Shown here piece by piece: positions 35,461 through 44,528 of a stretch of 64,000 nucleotides of DNA. The notes below the pieces were generated by a model. It was not told the origin of the DNA. It made no database searches and was given only the letters and a program-made list of their open reading frames with translations. The stretch's first letter is position 1. Each line of letters starts with the position of its first letter. The DNA is taken from positions 1-64,000 of the forward strand of contig JANMGQ010000109.1 in assembly GCA_031374735.1 (NCBI GenBank), given 5' to 3'. A program made the position numbers and the translations under genes. The DNA comes from JABFRJ01 sp031374735 (GTDB lineage Bacteria; Pseudomonadota; Alphaproteobacteria; Rhizobiales; Hyphomicrobiaceae).

Positions 35461-36810
35461 ATGCCAATGATGTCACGTGTTGTTTTGGCAACGAGTCTTG
35501 TTGCAGTTGCCGCTGTTGCGCTCGCAACCGGCCTTCAGATTGGTGTAACGACGGCACAGCAGCCTGCCGGAGCATCAACCGCGGTGCCGCCAGCCCCCCA
35601 ACAGGGCACCCAGCCTAGCCCTGCGACTGCATCACCCGCCGCACCGCAAGCCAACACCGCTGCCCCCAAAGGCCCGCCAGCCCCAGGTGGCGCAGGCGGC
35701 CCACCTCCGGCGCCCGCCGTAACAATTTCACTGCCGGTTCAGCGCAAAGTCATCGAATGGGACGAATACACAGGTCGGTTCGATGCCGTCGCGTCCGTCG
35801 ATATCCGGGCGCGCGTTTCGGGCTTCCTCAACGAGGTGCACTTCCAGGACGGCCAAATCGTCAACAAGGGCGATCTGCTCTACAGCATCGATCCAAGACC
35901 CTTCGAGGCGGCGCTTGCCCAGGCCAAAGCGGAACTCGCGCAAGCCAACACCAAGGTCGAAAACTCGTCGCTCGATGTAGAGCGGGGCCGCCCGCTGGTC
36001 GACCGCAAGATCATGTCGGAAAAGAACTTCGACGATCGCGCCAACGCGCTGCGCGATGCCCAGGCACTGATAAAAGTGGCGGATGCGAAGGTCAAAACCG
36101 CAGAACTTGATTTGTTTTTCACAAAAATCACGGCGCCCGTGGCTGGTCGCACGTCCCGCTCGGCGATGGTTGCCGGCGGCTGGGTCTCAGCCGGTGCTGC
36201 TGCCAACGCCACCTTGTTGACGTCAATCGTCACAGAAAACCCCATCCATCTGTATTTCGACATCTCGGAAAACAACTGGATCAAGTATCGCCGTATGATC
36301 GAAAAGGGCCAGAAATCCGGCGCCGCTCAGGTCGGCACAGACGTTCAGTTGGCGCTCCCCGATGAGCCCGGCTTCCCGCACAAGGCCAAGGTCGATTTCA
36401 TCGACAACCGGCTGGATCAGGCCACCGGCACGATGCGCGCGCGCGCGCTTGTCGAAAACGGCAAGGCGTCGTTCTCGGCCGGCATGTTCGCACGCGTCCG
36501 CGTACAAGGCTCAGAGGACTATCCGGCGATCCTGCTGCCCGACGAGGCCATCGGTACGGACCAGACCAACAAGTTCGTCTTTACCGTCGCTGAAGACGGC
36601 ACTGTCGGCCGCAAGCCTATCACGCTTGGCCCTGTGGTGGACGGCTTGCGTGTGATCCGCGCCGGCATCGCGGCCACCGACTGGGTGATCACCAAGGGCG
36701 TCCAGCGGGCACGTCCCGGCGGCAAAGTCACGCCGAAGAAAGAGGAGATCCGCGTTGGCGCCGCGCCGGGCGGACCACCAGCCGGCGCGCCACCGGTGAA
36801 AACGCAGTGA
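35461..36810 (+). CDS. RND efflux periplasmic adaptor subunit (AcrA/MexE-like)
   Basis: The membrane-fusion protein of a tripartite exporter, 449 residues from ATG 35461. It has a signal/anchor segment (MPMMSRVVLATSLVAVAAVALATG) and an unusual 80-residue Pro/Ala-rich linker. The first lipoyl half is VDIRARVSGFLNEVHFQDGQIVNKGDLLYSIDPRPF, then a helical hairpin and the second lipoyl half ITAPVAGRTSRSAMVAGGWV. A beta-barrel domain follows, ending in VITKGVQRARPGGKV. AAAGGA lies upstream. The pump gene begins 832 bp later, the two being split by a minus-strand toxin-antitoxin cassette. The TolC-like partner is not in the window. Confidence 0.92.
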   Translation: MPMMSRVVLATSLVAVAAVALATGLQIGVTTAQQPAGASTAVPPAPQQGTQPSPATASPAAPQANTAAPKGPPAPGGAGGPPPAPAVTISLPVQRKVIEWDEYTGRFDAVASVDIRARVSGFLNEVHFQDGQIVNKGDLLYSIDPRPFEAALAQAKAELAQANTKVENSSLDVERGRPLVDRKIMSEKNFDDRANALRDAQALIKVADAKVKTAELDLFFTKITAPVAGRTSRSAMVAGGWVSAGAAANATLLTSIVTENPIHLYFDISENNWIKYRRMIEKGQKSGAAQVGTDVQLALPDEPGFPHKAKVDFIDNRLDQATGTMRARALVENGKASFSAGMFARVRVQGSEDYPAILLPDEAIGTDQTNKFVFTVAEDGTVGRKPITLGPVVDGLRVIRAGIAATDWVITKGVQRARPGGKVTPKKEEIRVGAAPGGPPAGAPPVKTQ

Positions 36811-36833
36811 TGTCAGCGGCGACGGCGCGGCTT

Positions 36834-37118
36834 TCACGTCGGATCGCGCCGCGTGTTGAAAACGCCTATGATGCGTGCGCGAGTGCCTTCCGGATGCTCT
36901 ACAAGTCGATAAATCACGAGAAACGGCGCCCTGGTCACGACAGCTTCGTACCAGTTATGTTTGTGTACGAAGCGCGCGCCGTGCGGAGACAGAGCGATGG
37001 TCCGTTCTGCGCGCCGTATCGAACGTATGATTGTTTCCTGGCCCTTGGGGCTCGAAGCACGACCAAGAACTCTGTCAAGGTCAAGCAGTCCCATGATGGA
37101 CCACTCGATCTTGATCAT
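36834..37118 (-). CDS. RelE/ParE-family toxin
   Basis: A 94-residue type II toxin, IEWSIMGLLDLDRVLGRAS..AERTIALSPHGARFVHKHNWYEAVVTRAPFLVIYRL..ARIIGVFNTRRDP, with the compact RelE/ParE fold pattern and the C-terminal basic VFNTRRDP. ParE relatives poison gyrase and RelE relatives cleave mRNA on the ribosome; the sequence does not settle which. Its ATG overlaps the antitoxin stop by four bases, so the order is antitoxin then toxin. It ends 24 bp past the stop of the convergent efflux adaptor. Confidence 0.85.
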   Translation of the reverse strand: MIKIEWSIMGLLDLDRVLGRASSPKGQETIIRSIRRAERTIALSPHGARFVHKHNWYEAVVTRAPFLVIYRLVEHPEGTRARIIGVFNTRRDPT

Positions 37119-37345
37119 TTCTTGATCCCGTACTTTGCAAAGACGGCGTCGACTTCCTCTTGGGTGGCAATATCTTGCGGCTCGGCTAGCCGACGTTCAA
37201 GTTCCTCGATCTGTTCCGGCGAGAGAAGCGATTCAGTGTCCTGGAAGCGCTGTTCCATGATGGCCAGTATGTCGTCGCGGTCACTGCCGTTCAGAGAACG
37301 CAATAAGTCTTCGATGCGCCGGAAGCGAATATCAACGTCGTCCAC
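37115..37345 (-). CDS. antitoxin of the RelE/ParE cassette
   Basis: A 76-residue acidic partner. A TTG frame start exists at 37363, but GTG 37345 has GGAGG five bases upstream, and from there VDDVDIRFRRIEDLLRSL aligns residue for residue with the start of the neighbouring paralogue. The C-terminal LSPEQIEELERRLAEPQDIATQEEVDAVFAKYG is typical of small antitoxins that wrap RelE-type toxins. The N-terminal region should be the DNA-binding or dimerising part. Confidence 0.8.
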   Translation of the reverse strand: MDDVDIRFRRIEDLLRSLNGSDRDDILAIMEQRFQDTESLLSPEQIEELERRLAEPQDIATQEEVDAVFAKYGIKK

Positions 37346-37384
37346 ACCAGCCTCCACCGGCAATGCCTCGCCCGCCCAAACGAA

Positions 37385-37570
37385 TCAACGTCCTGGGCGC
37401 GGCGTTGTCCGTGTTGACGACGTCGAACCCGTGCGCTTGCGTCTAGCCACCTCGGCGACCCGCTCCGCCACTTCCGACTCGAACCAGCCGAGTACGTCCT
37501 CTCGCGTGCGCTCATCCAATGTACGGACTGCGTCCTTGATCCGAGCGAGACGTGCTTCAATCGTATCCAT
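37385..37570 (-). CDS. truncated antitoxin-like paralogue
   Basis: A 61-residue protein whose first 31 residues (MDTIEARLARIKDAVRTLDE..) match the antitoxin start with about a third identical positions and the same spacing. It then diverges into a basic, low-complexity tail (RRKRTGSTSSTRTTPRPGR) and lacks the toxin-binding half. It sits 39 bp upstream of the antitoxin in the same orientation and has no clear ribosome-binding site. It could be a degraded duplicate or a third regulatory component. Confidence 0.5.
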   Translation of the reverse strand: MDTIEARLARIKDAVRTLDERTREDVLGWFESEVAERVAEVARRKRTGSTSSTRTTPRPGR

Positions 37571-37642
37571 GGCGAGCACGCTACCAGATGCACTGCCGCC
37601 CTCCAAGATCCCGGCTCTCTCGTCTCCGGCCACAGGTGACCT

Positions 37643-40600
37643 ATGAACCTCAGCCATTTCTTCATCTACCGGCCGATCTTTGCCGCGGTGATTTCGCTGT
37701 TCGTCACCATCATCGGTGGCATCGCCTATCAGGGGCTGGCGGTGAACCAGCTGCCCGAGATCATTCCGCCCACCATCGTCGTCTCGACGAGCTACCCGGG
37801 TGCCTCAGCACAAACCGTGGCTGACACAGTCGCCGCCCCCATTGAGCAGGAGATCAACGGCGTCGAGGGCATGATCTACATGTACTCGCAGTCGACCAAC
37901 GACGGCAGCGTGCAGGTGGTCGTGACCTTCGAACTTGGCGTCGATGTCGACCGTGCCCAGGTGCTGGTGCAGAACCGTGCGACCGCCGCCGAACGCCGCT
38001 TGCCGGACGAGGTGCGCCGCAACGGCATTTCGGTGCGCAAGCGCAACCCGGATCAGCTGCTCAACATCCATTTGCTGTCGCCGGACAAAACCTACGACCA
38101 AGTCTATATCTCGAACTACGGCCTGCTGAATGTGCGTGACAAGCTGATGCGCATGGACGGCGTTGGCGATGTCGCCATGTTCGGCGCACGTGAATACTCG
38201 ATGCGCATCTGGCTCGATCCCGAGCGTCTCGCCATGCGCAACCTGACGGCCGAAGAAGTGCTCGTTGCGCTACGCAACCAGAACGTCCAGGTCGCCGGTG
38301 GTGCGGTGGGTGAGCCCCCATCCGAGCAGCAGCGTGCGTTCCAGGTGCAGCTGCAGCTGCGCGGGCGCCTGCGCCAGCCGGAAGAGTTCAACGAAATCGT
38401 GGTCAAGATCGGTGCGGACAATCGCGTCGTGCGTTTGAAGGACGTCGGCCGGGTCGAACTGGGCGCCTTGAGCTACTCGGCAAACGGCTATGCCGATCGC
38501 AACCCGGCAACTGTGCTCGTCGTGTTCCAGCAGACCGGGTCGAACGCGGTCACCGCGACGGCGAGCGTGAAGGCCGCCATGGCCGAGATGGCCAAATCCT
38601 TCCCGCCTGGGCTCGAATACCGCATCACCTATAATCCGACCGAATTTATCGAAGTCTCGATCAAAGAGTTGTACAAGTCGATCATCGAAGCCGTCGCGCT
38701 GGTCGTGATCGTTGTGCTGCTGTTCCTGCAGACCTGGCGGGCAACCATCATCCCTGTGGTCGCCATACCAATCTCGCTGATCGGCACCTTCGCAGTTATG
38801 CAAGCCTTTGGGTTCTCGCTCAATATGCTCACCTTGTTCGGCCTTGTGCTCGCGGTGGGCATCGTGGTCGATGACGCCATTGTCGTGGTCGAGAATGTGG
38901 AGCGCAAACTCGCAGAGGGGCTGACGCCCATAGAGGCCGCGAAGGTGTCGATGGACGAAGTCGGCGCGGCGCTGATCGCCATCGCGCTGGTGCTGTCAGC
39001 CGTGTTCATCCCGACGGCGTTCGTGTCGGGCATCACCGGGCAGTTCTACAAGCAGTTCGCGATCACCGTTGCGACCGCGACGATCCTATCGATGTTCGTG
39101 TCGCTGACGCTGTCGCCGGCGCTTGCGGCACTTTTGTTGAGGCCACACGCAAAGCACCGGAAGATGAACCTGATCGGCATTCTCATGTGGCCGATCCACA
39201 CCTTCTTCCGCGCCTTCAACTGGGTCTTCGGGCTCATGGAGCGCGGCTATGGTGGGCTCGTGCGTGGCCTCGCCTTTGTCTGGCCGCTGATGCTCGTCGC
39301 CTATGCCGGGTTGATCTACTTCGCCTATTGGTTCATCCCGCAAATCCCGACCGGTTTCATCCCGAACATGGACCGCGGCATTGCGATTGTGTCGATGCAG
39401 CTGCCATCAGGGGCCTCGCTCGCGCGCACGGATGAGGTGATCAAACGCGCCAACGATATCATCCTGGCGACACCCGGCATCAAGTACACCAACGGTTTCT
39501 CCGGCCGGAACGGCGCGACCTTCACCAACTCGTCGTACTTCGGCTCGTTCTTCGTCATCCTCAAAGATTTCGAGGACCGCAAAGGCCCTGGCATGGACGT
39601 TCAATCCATTGCCCAGCAGTTGCGCCAGCAGCTCGGTGCGATCCAGGAGGCAACGGCGCAGGTGTTCGTGCCGCCGCCCGTGCGCGGCCTCGGCTCCGCC
39701 GCCGGATTCTCGATGCGTCTCCAGGACACACTCGGCATTCCGCCGAATGACCTGGCAGCCATTGCCCAGGATCTGATCCAGGCGACGCAGCGCCACCCAC
39801 AAATGCAGAACGCGTTCACGACCTTCGCCGCCGGCACGCCGCAGACATTCGTCGACGTCGACCGCGACAAGGCGCAAATGTTGAAAGTGCCGATCGACCG
39901 CATCTTTGAGGCGCTCCGCGTCTACATGGGCTCGGCCTATGTCAACGACTTCAACATGTTCGGCCGCACCTATCGCGTCACGGCGCAGGCCGACGGCGAG
40001 TTCCGCATGGACGGCGAGAACATCAACAAGATCCGCGTGCGCAACATCGACGGCGCCATGGTGCCGCTTGGCTCAGTCGTGCGCTTCAAGGAGTCTGCCG
40101 GCCCCGATCGCGTGCCGCGCTACAACCTGTTCCCAACGGTCGAGATCAACGGCTCGGCGAAACCCGGCGTGTCCTCGGGCGAGGCGTTGCGCATCATGGA
40201 AGAGATCGCCGCCCAGGTGCTGCCGCAGGGCATCGTCTACGAATGGACGGACCTGTCGTTCCAGGAAAAGAAAGTCGGCCGCACGGGCTATCTGATCTTC
40301 GTGCTGTCGGTGCTGTTCGTGTTCCTTGCGCTTGCCGCGCAGTACGAAAGCTGGACACTGCCGCTGGCCATCATGCTGATTGTGCCCATGTGCCTGCTGT
40401 CAGCGGCATTCGGCGTGTGGATACACGGCCGGGACATCAACATCCTGACGCAGATCGGGTTCGTCGTGTTGATCGGGTTGGCGGCGAAGAACGCCATTCT
40501 CATCGTCGAGTTCGCCAAGCAAAAGGAAGAAGAGGGCAAAGGCATCGTGGACGCCGCGGTCGAGGCGTCGTCGCAGCGCCTGCGACCGATCTTGATGACG

Positions 40601-40864
40601 TCGCTCGCCTTCACGCTCGGCGTCATTCCGCTCTACATCGCGACCGGCGCCGGCGCGGAGCTTCGCGTCGCGCTCGGCACAGCCGTGTTCTGGGGCATGA
40701 TCGGCGTCACGGTGTTCGGTCTGCTGTTCACACCGGTGTTCTACGTCGTCGTGCGCAAGCTGTTCGGCCGCAAGAAGACAGCGGCAACGACACCAAAGGC
40801 AGCGCCGCCGAGCCCGCCATCGACTGGAGCAAGCGTCGGCCCGAACATCGTGCCGGCGGAGTGA
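37643..40864 (+). CDS. RND efflux pump, inner-membrane permease (HAE1/AcrB-like)
   Basis: A proton-driven drug or solute exporter of 1073 residues, with the RND layout of two six-TM halves each with a large periplasmic loop. It starts MNLSHFFIYRPIFAAVISLF. PEIIPPTIVVSTSYPGASAQTV is the first periplasmic motif, and GIVVDDAIVVVENVER in TM4 carries the proton-relay Asp pair. The second half has FVVLIGLAAKNAILIVEFAKQ. It pairs with the adaptor at 35461. The cytoplasmic C-terminus is Pro-rich. The substrate is unknown. Confidence 0.94.
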   Translation: MNLSHFFIYRPIFAAVISLFVTIIGGIAYQGLAVNQLPEIIPPTIVVSTSYPGASAQTVADTVAAPIEQEINGVEGMIYMYSQSTNDGSVQVVVTFELGVDVDRAQVLVQNRATAAERRLPDEVRRNGISVRKRNPDQLLNIHLLSPDKTYDQVYISNYGLLNVRDKLMRMDGVGDVAMFGAREYSMRIWLDPERLAMRNLTAEEVLVALRNQNVQVAGGAVGEPPSEQQRAFQVQLQLRGRLRQPEEFNEIVVKIGADNRVVRLKDVGRVELGALSYSANGYADRNPATVLVVFQQTGSNAVTATASVKAAMAEMAKSFPPGLEYRITYNPTEFIEVSIKELYKSIIEAVALVVIVVLLFLQTWRATIIPVVAIPISLIGTFAVMQAFGFSLNMLTLFGLVLAVGIVVDDAIVVVENVERKLAEGLTPIEAAKVSMDEVGAALIAIALVLSAVFIPTAFVSGITGQFYKQFAITVATATILSMFVSLTLSPALAALLLRPHAKHRKMNLIGILMWPIHTFFRAFNWVFGLMERGYGGLVRGLAFVWPLMLVAYAGLIYFAYWFIPQIPTGFIPNMDRGIAIVSMQLPSGASLARTDEVIKRANDIILATPGIKYTNGFSGRNGATFTNSSYFGSFFVILKDFEDRKGPGMDVQSIAQQLRQQLGAIQEATAQVFVPPPVRGLGSAAGFSMRLQDTLGIPPNDLAAIAQDLIQATQRHPQMQNAFTTFAAGTPQTFVDVDRDKAQMLKVPIDRIFEALRVYMGSAYVNDFNMFGRTYRVTAQADGEFRMDGENINKIRVRNIDGAMVPLGSVVRFKESAGPDRVPRYNLFPTVEINGSAKPGVSSGEALRIMEEIAAQVLPQGIVYEWTDLSFQEKKVGRTGYLIFVLSVLFVFLALAAQYESWTLPLAIMLIVPMCLLSAAFGVWIHGRDINILTQIGFVVLIGLAAKNAILIVEFAKQKEEEGKGIVDAAVEASSQRLRPILMTSLAFTLGVIPLYIATGAGAELRVALGTAVFWGMIGVTVFGLLFTPVFYVVVRKLFGRKKTAATTPKAAPPSPPSTGASVGPNIVPAE

Positions 40865-40986
40865 ACGTCAAGTCAAAGTGCCGAGAAGCAATTGCACTCG
40901 CGTCAGCCCGCCGCACACGGCTGAGCCCACTGGTCCGCACGGGCCAGCATGGGCTATGAGGGCGTCAAATCACTCGCGGGGACGCC

Positions 40987-41658
40987 ATGACCGATGTCAG
41001 CTTGCAGCGCCTGAACATGGTCGAAAGCCAGGTGCGGCCGAGCGATGTCACCGATCGTCGCATCATTCGCGCCATGGGGCAGGTTCCGCGCGAGATGTTC
41101 GTACCAGAATACTTGAGGACGGTCGCCTATATGGATGAGGCTGTGCCGCTCAAGACCGATGCTGCAGGACGTCCGACCCGTGAACTGATCCCGGCACGCT
41201 GTCTGGCCAAGCTGCTGCAGGCAGCAGATCTATCGGCCAATGCGGCGGTCTTGGATGTGGGTTGCGGAACGGGGTATGCGACGGCGATTCTGGCCAGGAT
41301 CGTGCGGCGCGTGGCAGCCGTCGAGCCCGACGCGGCTCTGGCAGAGACGGCACGACAAACGCTTGCCGCGCAGGGCGTGACGAACGCCGTTGTCACACAT
41401 GGTCCGATCACCGGCGGCAACGCGCAGGAGAGCCCGTTCGATGTCATCCTGCTTGGCGGCGCGGTGCCTGAGATCCCGCGTGCCCTGCTGGACCAATTGA
41501 AGGACGGCGGCAGGCTGATCGCCATCATCACCCATGGGCGGTCCGGCAAGGCAACTGTTTGCACGCGTTCGGGCATGACCTTTGATACCCGCGAAGTGTT
41601 TGACGCCTATGCCATGCCGCTGCCCGGCCTCGCGAAGAAAGTTGCATTCGCGCTCTAG
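40987..41658 (+). CDS. pcm: protein-L-isoaspartate O-methyltransferase
   Basis: A cytosolic repair enzyme that methylates isoaspartyl residues in damaged proteins using S-adenosylmethionine. At 223 residues it is of normal length. The N-terminal MVESQVRPSDVTDRRIIRAM is typical of alphaproteobacterial Pcm, and the SAM motif I is VLDVGCGTGYATAIL. The C-terminus is short and hydrophobic. GGGGA precedes the ATG. It follows the pump gene by 122 bp on the same strand. In alphaproteobacteria pcm often precedes a tolC-family gene; here it follows a pump gene and no tolC is present. Confidence 0.88.
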   Translation: MTDVSLQRLNMVESQVRPSDVTDRRIIRAMGQVPREMFVPEYLRTVAYMDEAVPLKTDAAGRPTRELIPARCLAKLLQAADLSANAAVLDVGCGTGYATAILARIVRRVAAVEPDAALAETARQTLAAQGVTNAVVTHGPITGGNAQESPFDVILLGGAVPEIPRALLDQLKDGGRLIAIITHGRSGKATVCTRSGMTFDTREVFDAYAMPLPGLAKKVAFAL

Positions 41659-41671
41659 GGATATCCGCGAC

Positions 41672-42460
41672 TCAGCGCCCCTTGAACTCAGCCTTGCGCT
41701 TGGCCGCGAATGCGGTCACGCCTTCCCAGGCGTCGTCGGTGCGGACGATGGCCGCCAGCGTCTGCGCCTCCTCCTCCATCTGGGTTTCGGGCCCATTCGT
41801 GTGCGTCAGGCGCATCAGGCGCTTGATGCCGCCGTAGGCGTCCGTTGGGCCAGCGGCGAGGCGCAGCGCGATCGCCTCGGCTTCGCGCATGACGGCGTCG
41901 GCGGGCACGACAATGTCGACCAAGCCTGCCGCTTCGGCGGCCCGCGCATCCAGCGCTTCGGCGAGCATCAAAAACCGTTTCGCCCGCTGCGCGCCCATAC
42001 GGGCTGTGAGGGTAACGGTCGAACCGCTATCGGCGCTGAAGCCGAGGGCGGCAAAACCGGAAGCAAACTTCACGCCCTCAGCGGCAACGACAATGTCGGA
42101 CGCCGCGACGAACGACACGCTGCCGCCACCGACATTGCCCGCGACGGCGGTCACAACGGGCGCGCGCATGCGCATCATGCGCGACAGCGCCGAATGGACA
42201 TCGCCGGTCCAGGATTTCACGAGCGCCGGCAACGCCGCGCGATCCTTTGCGAACGTACGGATATCTCCGCCGACGCTGAAGGCTTTGCCTTCAGCACTGA
42301 TGAGCACGCACCGCACGTCCGCGCGCTCGCTCATGTCGATGGCGATGTCCTTGATCTCGCGGCAGAATGTGCCGTCGATGGGATTGCCGCGCTCGGGTAC
42401 GGCCAGCACGAGTCGCGCGAGGCCGTTGTCGACACTATACTTGAAAACGGTTGGCGACAT
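41672..42460 (-). CDS. enoyl-CoA hydratase/isomerase (crotonase) family protein
   Basis: A 262-residue cytosolic crotonase-fold enzyme acting on acyl-CoA. ATG 42460 is chosen because GAGGAG precedes it and MSPTVFKYSVDNGLARLVL is the family start. The oxyanion-hole segments are VGGDIRTF and AGNVGGGSVSFVAASDIVVAA. The region usually holding the catalytic acid reads GFSADSGSTVTL, like the isomerase-type (PaaG) members that carry an Asp there, rather than a two-Glu hydratase. The exact substrate is unknown. Confidence 0.85.
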   Translation of the reverse strand: MSPTVFKYSVDNGLARLVLAVPERGNPIDGTFCREIKDIAIDMSERADVRCVLISAEGKAFSVGGDIRTFAKDRAALPALVKSWTGDVHSALSRMMRMRAPVVTAVAGNVGGGSVSFVAASDIVVAAEGVKFASGFAALGFSADSGSTVTLTARMGAQRAKRFLMLAEALDARAAEAAGLVDIVVPADAVMREAEAIALRLAAGPTDAYGGIKRLMRLTHTNGPETQMEEEAQTLAAIVRTDDAWEGVTAFAAKRKAEFKGR

Positions 42461-42546
42461 GGCTGGCTCCTCGGTGCGGGACGGCAAACGTTGCCATTCC
42501 CTTCAGCGCGCGCCAAGTCACCGCGGATTGTCACCGCACGCATACC

Positions 42547-42924
42547 TCACCGGCACTTTGACCAGCGCACGTTTGGCCCGTTGTCGATGTGGATGTGGCT
42601 CATACAGGTGTAGGTGCCAACGCCGCCTTCATGGTTCGCATACAGCCAGCGGACCACTTCGCCATACTTGCCGCGCGGTGGCTCGAAGTCGGCGGCGCGG
42701 CAGCTGCCATGATAGCTTGGCTTACCAGAGCCGCGAATCTTGGCGCCAGGTCGGTGCGTCGAGACGACGGAGATCGAACCATAGCGGCTGCGGATTTGCG
42801 ACAGGCGCTGCTTGAGCACGCCGGGCAGGCAACCTTCGCCGGCTGCCGCAGCAGGCGTCGCTGAGACGGAGAGCGGCACAACGAGAGCGGCGACAGCCAG
42901 CGGCAATCGAAAGCGGAGTGACAT
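42547..42924 (-). CDS. small secreted M15-type peptidase domain protein
   Basis: A 125-residue exported protein: signal peptide MSLRFRLPLAVAALVVPLSVSATPAAAA, then a compact M15/YcbK-like core. The core carries VSTHRPGAKIRGSGKPSYHGSCRAADFEPPRG (His and Asp ligands in H..C..D) and SHIHIDNGP (HxH). It is about the minimum length for the fold. It should act on peptidoglycan cross-links in the periplasm. ATG 42924 is used; the frame start nine codons upstream would spoil the signal peptide. Confidence 0.82.
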   Translation of the reverse strand: MSLRFRLPLAVAALVVPLSVSATPAAAAGEGCLPGVLKQRLSQIRSRYGSISVVSTHRPGAKIRGSGKPSYHGSCRAADFEPPRGKYGEVVRWLYANHEGGVGTYTCMSHIHIDNGPNVRWSKCR

Positions 42925-43054
42925 GGTGAGCCCCAGTGATTCCACGGGCACACCAGACTGCGCCCCCGGGATCGCCCTAGGCCAAGCTAATACCGTTAAC
43001 GAGTCGCAACAGAGTCAATTGGTTAACAGCGATGATGGCTACGCGGCACGAAAA

Positions 43055-44329
43055 TCAGACTCCCGGATGGGCCTGCTGATACTCTTCACGCTGGCGGCGA
43101 CGCTCGGCCGCGACACGCCGGATGTGGGCACCGACCGATGGATTGACGCGTTCAAGCTGATTGAAATCCTCGCGGTGCAACTTCAGCAACCGCGCGCGGG
43201 AGACGGCGCGGAAGCTACCCGGGTTCATGTCGCCCTCCAGCATGGCGACGGCGCCGAAGAAATCACCCGTCGCATAGTGCACGCGCCGCTCGCCGGCCTG
43301 CAGTTCGATTGAGCCTGAGGCGATGAAGAACATGGCGTCTCCCGGCGCGCCGGACGGGATGACCTCTGCGCCGACGGGCGCGCTGTTGGCGTGCAGCAGA
43401 GGCATGACGGCCGCGATCTCCGTGGTGTCGAGTTCGGCGAGCAGCGGGATGCGCGACATGAGTGACCAGTTGACGACGAAGTCACGCCGACCGGCTTCCT
43501 GCGCAAATCCAGTGGCGATGATGGCGACGGGGAGCGCAAGAATGCACAGCCCCATGACCATGGTCAGACCGGCCCAGACTTTCCCAAGAGCCGTGGTCGG
43601 CGTGGCGTCCCCATAGCCGACCGTGGTCAAAGTGGTGATCGCCCAATACATGCTTTCGGGCACCGATGAGAATTTGCTGTCGGGCTCATTGTGCTCCAGG
43701 AAATACATGCCTGTCGACGAGATCAGCATGGCGGCAATGAGCAGCAGACCAGCTCCAATCAGCGTCCGCCGCTCATTGGTGAGCACGCGAATGAGCGAAT
43801 GCATGGCCGGCGAATAGCGCGAGAGCTTGAAGAAGCGGATCAAGCGCAAGACCCGCAGAACGCGCAAGTCGATGTTGAAGATCAGCGACAGATAGAAGGG
43901 CAGGATCGCCAGCAGATCAATGATCAATCCGCCCTTCCTGGCGAGTGTCAGGCGCGCCTTGAGCGGCGACATGCGCGCCAGAAAGGGCATCTCCACTGCT
44001 GTCCACAAGCGGGCCAGGTATTCAAGCGTGAAGACGACGACCGAGACGATTTCGAACCACCAGAGCCAAACGCCATATTGCTCGTGAACGCTCTTGACCG
44101 TCTCGGCCATGAAGGCCGCGATGTTGAGCAGGATCATCGTGACAATGAAGGTGTCGAAGATCTTGCTGGCTCGATCATCGCCGCGGCCGACTTCGATGAT
44201 GTTGTACACGCGGTGGCGGATCGCGAGGCGCGCGGCTCGGTCGCCTTTCAGGGCGGCGAGGACGGTGCCGCCCCAGGTGCCGTGGGTCGGGGTGCCCTTT
44301 TCGATATGGTAGGCTTGGGGATCTGGCAT
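43055..44329 (-). CDS. six-TM potassium channel with C-terminal cyclic-nucleotide-binding-like domain
   Basis: A 424-residue inner-membrane channel related to MloK1. S1-S6 span about residues 58-275, with an arginine-rich S4 (LRVLRVLRLIRFFKLSR, 155-171) and selectivity filter TTVGYGD (235-241). A linker of about 30 residues precedes the cNMP-type beta-roll (about 300-405). In the phosphate-binding cassette the expected FGE..AL and PRSA are FGAVAML and NPGSF, so the glutamate and arginine that hold the cyclic nucleotide are missing. The voltage-sensor-like S4 is longer than in MloK1. The gene stands alone. Confidence 0.88.
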   Translation of the reverse strand: MPDPQAYHIEKGTPTHGTWGGTVLAALKGDRAARLAIRHRVYNIIEVGRGDDRASKIFDTFIVTMILLNIAAFMAETVKSVHEQYGVWLWWFEIVSVVVFTLEYLARLWTAVEMPFLARMSPLKARLTLARKGGLIIDLLAILPFYLSLIFNIDLRVLRVLRLIRFFKLSRYSPAMHSLIRVLTNERRTLIGAGLLLIAAMLISSTGMYFLEHNEPDSKFSSVPESMYWAITTLTTVGYGDATPTTALGKVWAGLTMVMGLCILALPVAIIATGFAQEAGRRDFVVNWSLMSRIPLLAELDTTEIAAVMPLLHANSAPVGAEVIPSGAPGDAMFFIASGSIELQAGERRVHYATGDFFGAVAMLEGDMNPGSFRAVSRARLLKLHREDFNQLERVNPSVGAHIRRVAAERRRQREEYQQAHPGV

Positions 44330-44528
44330 CGAGGATCGCTATGGCGGCAAAGGGCAGAGTTTCGACTGTAGCGGCTGATCGCGGCCCATGCCCGGAAACG
44401 CCGCATAAACCCTAATAGCATGCAGGCCGAACCGAAAGAACGCGCCAGACTCCGGCAAACTTGCCAATTGTCTCAGTCGACCTCGAGCCTCGCAGAAAGG
44501 CTACAGTGACAGGCCCGTTGACAGCGGC

